A stretch of DNA of 64,000 nt. Origin: Meconema thalassinum. Taxonomy: Eukaryota; Arthropoda; Insecta; Orthoptera; Tettigoniidae. Location of the stretch: contig OX336397.1 in the NCBI GenBank assembly GCA_946902985.2, positions 190,406,813-190,470,812 of the forward strand, read 5' to 3'. The notes under the pieces are model-generated. The model did no database searches, was not told where the DNA came from, and was given only the letters and a program-made list of their open reading frames with translations. Position numbers and translations under genes: made by a program. Shown here in pieces: positions 1 to 10,070 of this stretch (positions within the stretch are counted from its first letter, which is position 1; each line of letters starts with the position of its first letter).

Positions 1-180
1 GTGTCACAGTGACTTCTTCTTTTGGAACCTGTTTTAGGTAGCAAAAAAGATAATGTTGTCAATGAAAAAAAGTATTTATTGTTTCACAATTTTTTTAAAA
101 CAACAAATAACATAATATTGATCTTCCCTTTGCTGGTAACCTCAAAGTTTTACAAATTTTTATAGAAATCTGAATAAATT

Positions 181-440
181 GACGGTATTATCCCGGCGGT
201 ATCTCGAAGAATGAGGGATCTGAAAAGATGACACAACAGCCTATTAAGGCGGGAAAGTGAAAGACTCCCTAGGCCTTGGATACCCTAATACTGTCGGGGT
301 CGGAAAAGAACAAGAGTTGACCAAGGGAGGTCGACAGGAAAGATGACAGAGAGGAGTCCGGCATAAGTAAGTGGAAGCTATACCGGAATCTGCTTGGGTC
401 CCGTGGTCGCCAACCCACGTCCCACTATTTGTGAGCCCCC
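181..440. repeat. Probable dispersed repeat, class unknown
   Basis: GC-richer segment with no ORF, set in AT-rich sequence. Its wording (gtcggggtcggaaaagaac, gtcgccaacccacg) looks like a dispersed arthropod repeat I have seen before, but I cannot name the family and there is no second copy in this window. The rest of 1-1320 holds no gene that I can see. A short GC-rich block at 1201-1320 (ending gcgccaggatacgaacc) may be another old SINE-like fragment. Confidence 0.25.
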
Positions 441-1324
441 TAACTTAATCAACAACAACAAAAATCCGGTAATCGAACCAACAATCATGTGGTCTTAAGA
501 CTGATATTTCGGAGAAGCTGTGTTCAGGGCCGCCGAGAGGGAGGACAAAGGGGGCTAATGCATAAGGGCCCGTAAGCAATGAGGGCCCGTTAGTGGTGCA
601 CGTTATTTTAAGTTTGTTGTAGCATCTTATGTATTATGTAAAGTGCTGTCTACAACTCACAACCTGTCCGAGGCTTTGCAGAGTAAGGAAGGCGATTGGT
701 CTACAGCTCTGCATAAGATATCTCATGTTACCATATTTTAATTGTCAAGCGAAATGAGGCAGAAAAGCACTTCATAGCCAAATATGGCGGAGCGAAAGTA
801 TTGGCAGAAACCATTCGTTTGTTAAAAGAAGTTCCTCGATTCTGAAAATGACAAAAGGGAAGTTTTAATGTAACACCTTATTGTACCCCAGAAGAGTATG
901 AAAGATTGTGAGTTAGGAATAATCAACTACAATTTAGTTTTGAATTTGCTAACTGATGCGGAGTTTGAAGAGGCTAATATTAGGTAGATTTCATTAGATA
1001 GCGAACTTTTGCAATGGGTACTGTACCGTTTATTTTGGCTTTGAGAGTTGAGTATTCTGTTGATTTCTAATGTTGTTATCGTGTTTAGATATATCTTGAA
1101 AAGGGAATGACCGTTTAGATTTCTAATGTTCTTATCGTGTTTTAATAATAATGTTATTGGATTTACGTTCCTTTTAACTACTCTGGCTTTTAGAAACACC
1201 GGAGTGCTAGAATCTTTCCCCGAAGGGGATCTTTAACGTTACTGGCATGGTTCCCTTGCATTTGCGCACCATCAAAAGCCAGCTGATTGCGCCAGGATAC
1301 GAACCTTAACGCTGAGCCCTACAG

Positions 1325-1440
1325 CTAGTCTATCGTGTTTTAGATAATAAGTGGATTGGCATTGCCTCCTACAGGGATAGATGGACAATTGGATGTCATG
1401 TCTTGAGCTACTGTTGCCATGGATACGGACTTGCCATTGG
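1325..1440 (+). repeat. Single unit of the 77-bp repeat found at 40.24-40.50 kb
   Basis: The words atagatgga, gtcatgtcttgagctactg and ttgccatgg match, in the same order and spacing, the tandem units at about 40255-40500. This is an isolated, diverged copy of a dispersed sequence that became tandem at the other site. Confidence 0.5.
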
Positions 1441-1479
1441 TTCATCAGTTTATCAGAGCGAAAATAGTTTTCTGGGAAT

Positions 1480-2260
1480 ATCTTTGAAACATCGAAATAT
1501 TCTTAGACACGTGTCTGCTTATTTTTAATGATTAGTTTGTATGCCAAGCATCACATCCCGAAATGAAACCACTCGTGAGATATTGTTATTCAATGAGATG
1601 CACGTTTACCCCCTTAACACCTCTTTAGAATTCAAAAATCCTTCCTTAGTCGACGTTTTCAACACACTATGAACATATCCCCAAAATTTCATATGTCTAA
1701 CTTCAATAGTTTTGGCTGGGCGAAGATAAGTGAGTCAGTCAGGACATTTTCTTCATTTTTTTCAGAAATTCACCCCTCCCCATGAGCCCCTAAAATTTGA
1801 TTTATGAAAAAAACGGTCGAACACCTATTTACTTATTTTTAAGGTGATTTTTTCCCGCTGAGTTTCAAACTTTTCGCCTGTGTCGTTTAAGAGATACACG
1901 CTCCGTTAGGAATTCTTCAATCCCCAATTTCACCCCCTTTCACCCCATAATATACACCATATCGAAAAACCCTTAGACACATGTCTGCTTATTCTTAATG
2001 ATTTGTTCCTATACAGAGTATCACATCCCTACTTGAAACCACTCGTGAGATATTGTTATTCAATGAAATTCAGGTTTAACCCCCTTAAGACCCCTTCAAA
2101 CCTGAATATTCAAAAATCCTTCCTTAGTGGACGGTTTTGACTTACAACAAACATATCCCCAAAATTTCTTGTTTCTAACTTTAACAGCTTTGGCTGGGCG
2201 ATGATGAGTCAGTCAGTCAGTCAGGACACCTTGTTTTATATAATATAACTTTTCCGGGAC
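1480..2260 (-). repeat. Two diverged copies of a Helitron-5'-end-like sequence
   Basis: About 1500-1770 and 1970-2250 are diverged direct copies. Both carry 'ccactcgtgagatattgtta', 'caaaaatccttccttagt', 'catatccccaaaatttc' and 'ttttggctgggcga' followed by iterated gtcagtcag. On the minus strand the right end reads as a start with cctgactgactgactcatc and cgcccagcc, an arrangement I associate with 5' ends of arthropod Helitrons. That link is family knowledge plus inference. At 2258-2306 and 2399-2447 a smaller pair repeats 'caaaatttgatcgcaatcgg' with small changes. Confidence 0.45.
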
Positions 2261-2501
2261 TGTGCACAACAACTCACCAAAATTTGATCGCAATCGGATG
2301 AATTGTAGCCTATATGAACGCATCGCCATTACGCATTTGTTTAAACTACTCGTGGGCTATCTATTTTTAAATGAATTAACTATGCCTATAAACCACCCGG
2401 GAGTGTGTACAACAACTCTCCAAAATTTGATTGCAATCGGATGAATGGTTTATGAACGCATAAAATACGAACTAACAGACATTCCTTTTTATAAATACAT
2501 A

Positions 2502-2535
2502 CTAGCTGCTACCCGCGGCTTCGCCCGCAATAACA
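2502..2535 (-). other. Helitron 3' terminal hairpin and CTAG end
   Basis: Reverse complement of the plus-strand word actagctgctacccgcggc. A GC-rich stem-loop (gcgggc/gccgc) lies about 10 nt before a terminal CTAG, with T next to it outside. This is the replication terminator of Helitrons by family knowledge. No target duplication is expected. Confidence 0.8.
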
Positions 2536-2698
2536 TTTGGAATCCCGTTATAACATCAGTTATATAGATTTTTCCTGTAGTGGAAGATAATCACGGCAAC
2601 ATGGAGCGTTGAAATTGAAAATCGGGTGCAATATACGACGGGGAGCTTTGATTTATGGCAGGTCCCCTAGCCTACTGCCATGTCTATCGAGTGTGTTT

Positions 2699-5600
2699 TT
2701 AACGCCTAAGCGTTTCTCGGTAAACTACATTTCTGGTCTCTCTCTCAGGCTGCAGAATGACTAAGCCACCAGAAGAACTGACTCTGGAGCATGCCACGTA
2801 CAGTTGACCATGTGCGAAACAGTCACTTCTCAGATCCACACCAGCTAATTTCAAACTCTGCCCCTGAGCCTTGTTAATTGTCATGGCGTAGCAGACTTTC
2901 AAAGGAAACTGCAGACGTTTGAATTGAAAATGGTAGTCTGATGGGATTAGAGGAATGCGGGGTATGAAGACAGTTTCGCCTTGGCCAACCCCTGTAAATA
3001 TGGTGGCTTCAATCACAAATTTATGCAGAGCTTTAACCTGCAGCCTGGTTCCATTGCAGAGTTTAGGAGGGTTTAGATTGCGCAATTACATGACAGGAGC
3101 ACCAACCTTGACGATCAGGACATGAGGCGGTATTCCGGGCGGGTTAAGAGTGTTTAAATACTCCACAGGATAATGAACTGCATCTTCAACCTCTACAACT
3201 GAGTCTACTGATTCGTATACCAGTTTTGTTGTTGATAACTTCTTAAGGATGGCGATATTTATACTATCAGCAGAGTCATTTGTTGGGGTAAGAATAGCTC
3301 TTTCTTCCATCCTTGAATTATCAAGGTTGGAATTTACAAACACTTGGGGATAGATCTTTTCGATCAAATTCTCTAAACTGTCAACAACTTCACACAGTTG
3401 AGCTGGAATAGTAATTTTTCCGTCATTTTCCTCCAACTTTCCATCGCCAATGCTCAGAAAGAGACGGGAAAACTCCTCAGCCATAAAATCACCATGGAGG
3501 TGTACGCAAATGTTGACAGTCAAGGGAATTGATCTGACTTTGGGCCATATGTAAGACGATTTTAGACAGGCATTTACTTCGTCAGCCCGTGTTCCACGGG
3601 GTATAATAGGGAGGGTCTGTCTAAAGTCACCGACAAAAAGTACTGTGACTCCACCCATAAGTTGGTTGTTACCCTAATGACCCTAAGTGTTCTGTCCAAT
3701 GCCTCGACTCCTCCTTTGTGCACCATCGTGCATTCATCCCAAACAATGAGTTTTGTCTCTCTCAGCACGCGAGCTGTGTCACTTTGCTTAGAGATGTTAC
3801 AAAGGGCAGATGCAGCGTGACTGAGGTTAAGAGGGAGCTTGAAAGCAGAATGAGCTGTTCTTCCACCATCCAGTAGGGTTGCTGCAATACCCGAGGAGGC
3901 GACTGCGATGGCAATGTTCTGTCGACTTCTAAATGTACTGAGCAGGAGATTAATCAGGAAGGTTTTGCCAGTTCCGCCTAGTGCATCTAGAAAAAAGAGC
4001 TGACCACATTCTGAAACAACACTTCAAACTATTTCGTCATAGGCCAATCTCTGCTCGTTGTTCAATTTTGGAACATTATCAGCAACCACTTTGGACAACT
4101 TAATTGTGTCGTAAGATAGTTCACTGACATATTCTCGGTGAACAGCGATGGAGTCTTGTTCTCTAGAAGGTGACGGAAGTCCAAAGCGTTCTAGTTGTTG
4201 ACCAGACAATTTTAGTACTAAATGTTCAAGAAGCACCAGACACATGTTGTAGATAACGCCCATGATCAGGTTGACATCAGCACACTGCCTCAGAACCTCT
4301 CTCACCACATCTTCCGCGAGGCCGTCTTTGTGTTTTTCCAGAGCATGATGGGATCACTCACTTGACAAAACACCAGTAAGATGGCAAACAGCTCGCGTAT
4401 CTTGTAGGGAGAGTCGGTGGAGGACGCTTCCTCTAGTGTGCGTTCCCAGTGCGCATCATCCTGTAGCAAGCCAAGTGCTTTACATGCCGCTTGAAATGTT
4501 GGTTGAACCGCCCCTGCCACGATTTTGAGGTCAGTGAAAGACTGAGGACCAGGGATTATATGTAAAAGGAGGCGAAGGTAATAGACTTGGCATTACCAGG
4601 CTGAACGGTGTAAACTCTGCCAAGGGTCTGATCTTTTTTCAAACCAGGATAACCTGGGACTGGCTTTCCTTGTTTCCTTCTACAAAACTTATTACCTTTC
4701 TAAACGAAATAGGATGGAACTTCACAATATAAAAGTGTTGAAGCAAATTTATCGGATCGGCATAATTCGAAGAAAGCAAGAAGAGTTGTGTTTGGAGGGC
4801 TGTTAAACTGATCACGAACGTCGTCTTCATTAAAATAAACCTGCTGGCCGTTCTCGAGGTGGACGGCTAGTTGCATGACCGAAGGATAGCGTTCATGTAT
4901 GAGGAAGCACAATATGCACCAAGCCGCCTCTGAGCTGCTGATGTAGCGTCCTGATTCATATCTCGCAACATCTTCAAACTCTCCGATGCTAAAAGTAGCT
5001 TGGTCGGAACCTTTGTTAACATACTTGGAAATGTATTTTATTGACTTTACAGAGTTGCAGTACTCAACATTGATATGAGCTGAGAAGGTGCGAGATAGGA
5101 CGGGGTTATAGGGTACCGCCCAGCTATTGTCAATTTCCACTCCCTTTTTAATAATAGAAACCTCACCCTCCGAAGTGGATAGCCTGCGATATTTCGGATA
5201 CCCATCTTCCCCGGTTTGGGTTTCCTTGATGAGTGGTCTGGGGTACTTCTTGGTGCATACTACTTCCACCATGCAAGACGAACTCCTGTTGAGAACTCCA
5301 CATGGACCGTGGATCATTGTTGCCTTGACAATTTCATGGAGAGCAGGGTCAAGATTTGGGTCAGGAATCTCAGCACTGATCAACTTGTCGATGTCTTCAG
5401 GCCTTAGCTTTTCTTCCAGCCACAGAAGTATGTGAACGTGAGGTAATCCTCGCTTTTGCCATTCAATGGAATACATGTGACACCTTGAAGGACCAAAGAT
5501 ACAACCCTTAGTAAGAAGTCTTATCATGTGCTTAACTTTCAAATGGAATACCCGCGCTACCAAATCATGCCTATCTTGTGGTTGTTGACCTTGTTTCAGG

Positions 5601-6964
5601 TGCTCGACTACTTCGGACCATTTTGGATTGCAGGTGAATGTTATAAAAAGATCAGGACTTCCAAAATGGCGCACGTAAGTCATAGCATCCTGAGTGCGTT
5701 CATGCATATAGCGCGGACCTCCAGTGAATATCGACGGCAACACGACCATTTTACCAACATCAGATTATTGCAGAAGCCATCTTCTTCACGGCAGAACATA
5801 AGTGGATATTGTAGAGCATCATACGCGCGATGTGTTTCACTAATACGAAGCAACCTGCTATCTCTGCCGTGGAGTACAATATCCCTTTTCTCAAACTCCT
5901 GACCAACAATTAAAACCGCCACTTCCTTAGTGCTAGGGGCGTTATAGCGGCCTTTGTGATCGTCAAGAGGTCTTTTGTCAGCTTTGATAACCACCAGGAA
6001 GTCTTGATTGCCATCATGAACTGATTCCATTGCTGATATAAAATCCTGAATGTATCTATTATGCTTGTGTAACAGATCCTGCAATTGGAGAACTATCTGA
6101 GGTTTAACGTCAGGGAAGATGCCACATTGGTTTTTTTTTCCTATGTCTTCATCTCCAACAAAGTAAATTTGTAGAAATTGAGGCTGTTGTTCAGATGATG
6201 GTAATAAGCTCCCGATTCGATGGTATATCTGCCCTTGCACTTTAAAAGTTGGCAAGAAATTGCCTTCTTTTACTTCCTTTGCACCAAAAGATGTCATTTA
6301 AAAACAACTATTATATTTACGTGTATTAGACAGGAAGTGTTCTGTTTCTGGGTGCTGATGGTTAAGGAGATTGTGCAAGGGTTCAGGATATTGTTGGATC
6401 GGGGGAAGCTGTATTTTTCCATTACTGCAACACATTCCAGGAGATTCATCCTTCCATTGCTTGGCTTTGCAAAATGTACAAACCACATGAGAGCCATTAT
6501 TCAATGTTTTGTTCGCAGAATAATCAGTTTGTGGATTATATTGAAAGCCGTACATTTTTAGTACTGTCCATGGAAGAATCTTGACTTGAGCTCTCAGAAA
6601 GGCTGTTGTTACACATAATTTTATATCTACTGCTGGCTGGATCTTTGTATATTTGGCCACTGCATCCCTATTAACTTCTGGGTGGCTCTTTGTATATATG
6701 GCTACTGCATCCCTATTTACTTCTGGGTGGCTCTTTGTATATTTGGCCACTGCGTCCCTATTTACTTCTGGGTGGCTCTTTGTATATTTGTCCACTGCAT
6801 CCCTATTGACTTTCTTATTGCTTTCAACATACTTCTTAACTGCTCTAAGGTTTACTTCAGGATGTTCTTTCGCGTATTTGTTTACAGCTTTATTTAATTG
6901 TTTTGTACGGATGTTGTTAGTAAATCGTTTTCAACGTTTTGAACCTCTATATGATTTAGTTTGA
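2699..6964 (-). pseudogene. Helitron Rep/helicase (RepHel) pseudogene
   Basis: In order on the minus strand: repeats of KYTKSHPEVNRDAVA (about 6900-6650); a CTFCKAKQW...PGMCCSNGK zinc-binding-like region (about 6480-6400); MTSFGAKEV and GQIYHRIGSLLP; the Rep core with ITFTCNPKW, the HUH-type GLPHVHILLWL, and the two-tyrosine site KYISKYVNKG (about 5050-5000); then a helicase with Walker A GGTGKT (near 3980), Walker B WDECTM (near 3745), VLFVGDFRQTLP, and a C-terminal INKAQGQSL and YVACSRV. It is broken by a TAA at 6298-6300 just before an ATG, by a deletion and frame change near 5765, by further frame changes between about 4700 and 3660, and by a TAA near 3084. The ORFs at 4700-5749 and 3086-3658 are the longest intact pieces. 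Confidence 0.88.
6650..6900 (-). repeat. 51-bp coding tandem repeat in the Helitron N-terminus
   Basis: Five to six copies of a 51-bp (17-codon) unit encode variants of KYTKSHPEVNRDAVA. The three central copies are nearly identical at DNA level (plus-strand word cttctgggtggctctttgta recurs). The outer copies, such as KYAKEHPEVNLRAV and KYVESNKKVNRDAV, are diverged. Lysine/proline-rich repeats of this kind occur in Helitron proteins ahead of the Rep domain. Their function is unknown to me. Confidence 0.75.
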
Positions 6965-7205
6965 GGCACTGGCTCGAGGAGGATTTTCGCGGTAGAAGGA
7001 GATGTTAATGGAGAAGGCTGAATGAGAAGCGGGTATTCGCATTGTAAAATAGTAGGCGTGAATGGCTCGTAAACATCAAAATGTCCCTGGGTGAACTCGC
7101 CCGTAAACCTTCACCTGCTAACAGATGCTGCAGAACCATAAGTATTTCCAGTTCGGAGTACACGATTACAGTAGACCTGGATTTGGAAAGAATAAATCTC
7201 TGCCG

Positions 7206-7466
7206 CTACTTGTAATTCAAATGATGTACCGTAAGTGTAAGGCAATCTCGGGTAATAGAACACACCTGTAGTCTTTCCCAGTTGATAGAGGCGTGTCTGA
7301 CGATATCAGCACGCACTGTACGTGCATGTAATATGTTGCCATACATTGCGTAAGATAGAGCAGAGAAGATATAGGCACCATCTCCGAGAATTTCATAGAT
7401 TTGGTGGGGAACTTGGGTGCCATCTACCTCTAACATTTCTACTGCAGCCATCGTGAAAACAATCAA
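7206..7466 (-). pseudogene. OTU-protease-like fragment, probably the Helitron N-terminal domain
   Basis: An 86-codon frame holds IYEILGDGAYIFSALSYAMYG followed by VRADIVRHASINWERL. This matches the start of the OTU cysteine protease fold, usually LGDGNCFFRAL...YG...VR..V...I..NWE. The catalytic Cys of the DGNC motif is replaced (DGAY), so it should be inactive as a protease. OTU domains are known N-terminal partners in some Helitrons, and the same-strand location just upstream of Rep supports that. Frame continuity between 7206 and about 6960 was not seen. An independent OTU relic is the alternative. Confidence 0.55.
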
Positions 7467-7565
7467 TGAAGAGCAAGTAGCCTACCAAAAAAAAGAAAAA
7501 GAACCTCCCTTGAGTAATAAATAAAATGGAATGCACCTAACGTAAAAACAAATCTCTACTTAAAA

Positions 7566-9088
7566 CAAGTAGTTCCGTGAAGAACTATACAGCCTATTTT
7601 CATATATCCTACTTATGTTAATTGCCACTATCAACATACACAATTTCAGTTTGATTGCTGTAATTGATTCGTAGATATTGAGAACCGACTAAATATTTCG
7701 GATGGTCGCCATGTTGGATTTTACATATGTAGGTCCTAGAGTTAGGTACTGTTACATGCAGATTATTGTGTACGTGTAGTATTCAAACTTCAATCGCATA
7801 ATTAGGACACAAGAAGTAACAAGGAGATTTTAAAATTTCGCACAGCTGCCATCTTGAGGTTATGGAAACAATTGAAATAAATTAGATGCCAGTGGATTAC
7901 CATTCGTATAAGGATTTACTGTACCTAGTTTCACTGCACTCGGATGGTTAAATTGCGAGAAACGTCCATGTGAATATTTATACTTCGCGTCGCCACCATG
8001 TTGGATTTGTGATCACCAGGTTATTTAAAGTCTTATAGGTGAACTTAAGTTCATAGCCCCTATGAACATAAAAACATTCAGTATGATTGCTATAATAGAC
8101 TCGTAGATATTCTGAGCCGTCTAAATATTTCGGATGGTCGCCATGTTGGATTGTTAAATGTATAGGCCATAGAGTCATGTACTATTAAAGGAAACTTATT
8201 GCGTAGGTTCATTATTCAAAGTTTCACTTCGATCGCATGACTACATCACAATAAACAAAACACTTAATTTTAAAATTCGCACAGCCGCCATCTTGATGTT
8301 ATGTAAAAAATTGAACTAAATTAGATACCAGTGCATTACAATGTATATAAATATTTCCTGTACCAGATTTCATTGCGTTTGGAACATTAAATCGCGAGAA
8401 AGGACTATTTAAAAGTTTCAAATTCGCTTGGCCGCCATGTTTGTTTTGTAGTTAACCGGTTTTTGAAAGTCTTATGGATGGACTTCCAGTAGTGCCCTTT
8501 ATCTCCGTACAAAATTTCAGGGAGATACCGGTAATAGTTTCAGAGATATAGAATGCCGGTGAAATATTTCGCACATCCGCCATCTTGTGGTTATGTAAAC
8601 AATTGAACGAAGTTAGATGTCGGTGCATTACAATTTATATAAACATATACTGTACCATGTTCCATTGCGTTTGGTTGGTTAAATCGCGAGAAACGTCTAT
8701 TTAAAAGTCGCAACTTCGCTTGGCCGCCATGTTGGTTTTGTAGTTACCAGGTTTTCAAAGGTCACATAAGTGAACTTATAGTAGTTCCCTTTATAACCAC
8801 ACAAAATGTCAGGGTAATGTCGCTAATAGTTTCGGAGATATTGAATGCTGGTGAAATATTTCGCACAGCCGCCATGTTGGATTGGTGAGCCGTAACAAAA
8901 TTTGAAGGGCACGGTCGGGGTCGCCCGGAATAGTGCTATGACCTTACCGAGATTCATTGAAATCGCTCCAGCCGTTTAGATTTTATTAGGGACACACACA
9001 CACACACGAATCACACACACACACGCACACACACACAAGGGCAAAAGGTGATCTCATAAGCCTATTTTTTCAAAATTGAAAATAGGCT
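7566..9088 (+). mobile_element. Element A, copy 1: non-coding transposon-like repeat
   Basis: This 1.52-kb block is homologous over its whole length, in reverse orientation, to 60718-62220. The ends are defined by where the homology stops: caagtagttccgtgaagaac at the left and tgaaaataggct at the right. AGCCTATTTTCA near the left end (7590) and TGAAAATAGGCT at the right end form a 12-bp inverted repeat, and the right end also carries its own hairpin. Inside are diverged repeat modules with GCCGCCATNTTG motifs and a CA-rich stretch. The flanks support insertion: 'aacaaatctctacttaaaa' precedes the left end and recurs after the right end at about 9135, where it is joined directly to 'actgataaatgga'. 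There are no genes, and the superfamily is unknown. Confidence 0.7.
8991..9040. repeat. CA microsatellite inside element A
   Basis: Imperfect (CA)n with small interruptions. The inverted copy has the matching GT tract at about 60768-60791, so the tract is part of the element. Confidence 0.85.
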
Positions 9089-9640
9089 AAAAACTGATAA
9101 ATGGAATTGACCTAGGCTAACTTGAAGCGTAAAAACAAATCTCTACTTAAAAAAAACTGATAAATGGAATGGACCTAGCCTAACATAATAAAATTAACGT
9201 TGGTAGAGGTAATTTTCTTTACCAAAATCTACTTTTCATTATAACTAACTATGTGCTACCAAGAAATGATGAAAAACGCTGAACCTAATCCAACAAACAA
9301 AGGAACTCGACAGTTACTTCAACTAAAGGCTAATATATAATGCAATACGATGATTATGAAGTGATGGTGAAAGTACGAAGTACAAACAGAAATGAACTCG
9401 ACAGTTACTTCAACTATAGGCTAAAAAGTGATGGCAAAAGTACAAATTACAGAGAAGTACTGTTTGAACAGAGAGAGAGTGGGTAAAGGTCTGGAGCGCC
9501 GACAACAATGGCGTGCACGTTAAGACAGTAAATAACACACTGAGCATTGCCACACAGCTCAAGGCTTTCAAAGCGCCAGATCTCTGGTAGGGGCGACGTG
9601 ATGCAGCACGCATTACCTGGCAACAATAGACTTTAATAGC
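9089..9640. repeat. Short direct repeats, no gene
   Basis: 'actgataaatggaattgacc' occurs at 9093 and, with one change, near 9158. 'aactcgacagttacttcaac' occurs near 9303 and 9392. The first pair belongs to the tandem sequence into which element A inserted. No coding signal is seen here. Confidence 0.5.
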
Positions 9641-10070
9641 GGTTTTCGGGGTTTTCGCGGTTTGACCATGATCCCGAGTGAAAATTTTGAAAACCTTTCT
9701 TAGCGAGCACCTGTGGCCCTTGAGGAAGCTGCATACCAAATTTCCTTCCGGTCCGTTCGGTGGTTTCTGAGATTTCGTGATGAATGTGTGAGTAGTATTA
9801 GAAAAATACACAGTTTAAATCGCGGTTTCCTGGTTTGACCATGATCCCGAGTGATTTTTTGAAAACCATTCTTAGCGAGCACCTACGACCCGTGAGGAAG
9901 CTGCATACCTAATTTCATTCCAATCCGTTCGGTGGTTCCTGAGAACTTGGGATGAATGAGTGAGTGGTATTTGAAAATATATAGTAGAAATCGCAGTTTT
10001 CGCCGTTTGACCATGATCCCGAGTGAATTTTTTGAAATCCGTCCTTAGCGAGCACCTACGGCCTGTAGCG
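9640..10070 (+). repeat. Three 172-bp tandem units adjoining the satellite
   Basis: 'gtttgaccatgatcccgagt' starts at 9660, 9833 and 10005, giving spacings of 173 and 172 bp. The units share cttagcgagcacct and ggaagctgcatacc. The third is cut short and runs into the first 150-bp satellite unit at about 10070. Short shared words (ttttgaaa, ttagcg) hint that the two families are related. Confidence 0.8.

Larger units (their letters stand above)
2502..7470 (-). mobile_element. Decayed Helitron (rolling-circle transposon)
   Basis: The minus strand carries the Helitron gene order: N-terminal cysteine-rich region, HUH Rep with two tyrosines, then Pif1-type helicase. The 3' terminus is precise. Read on the minus strand, a GCGGGC-gaa-GCCGCGGG hairpin is followed by tagcagCTAG and then a host T at 2501, matching the CTRR end and A/T insertion rule. 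The 5' terminus was not found; it lies beyond about 6960, and an OTU-like fragment at 7206-7466 is probably still inside the element. The copy is dead: it has nonsense codons, frameshifts and an internal deletion. Confidence 0.85.

Noticed and set aside
927..1199. 90-codon minus-strand frame
   Set aside because: AT-rich chance frame without motif, start context or neighbours.
5127..5902. Plus-strand frames across 5127-5902
   Set aside because: Antisense shadows of the Helitron Rep coding region.
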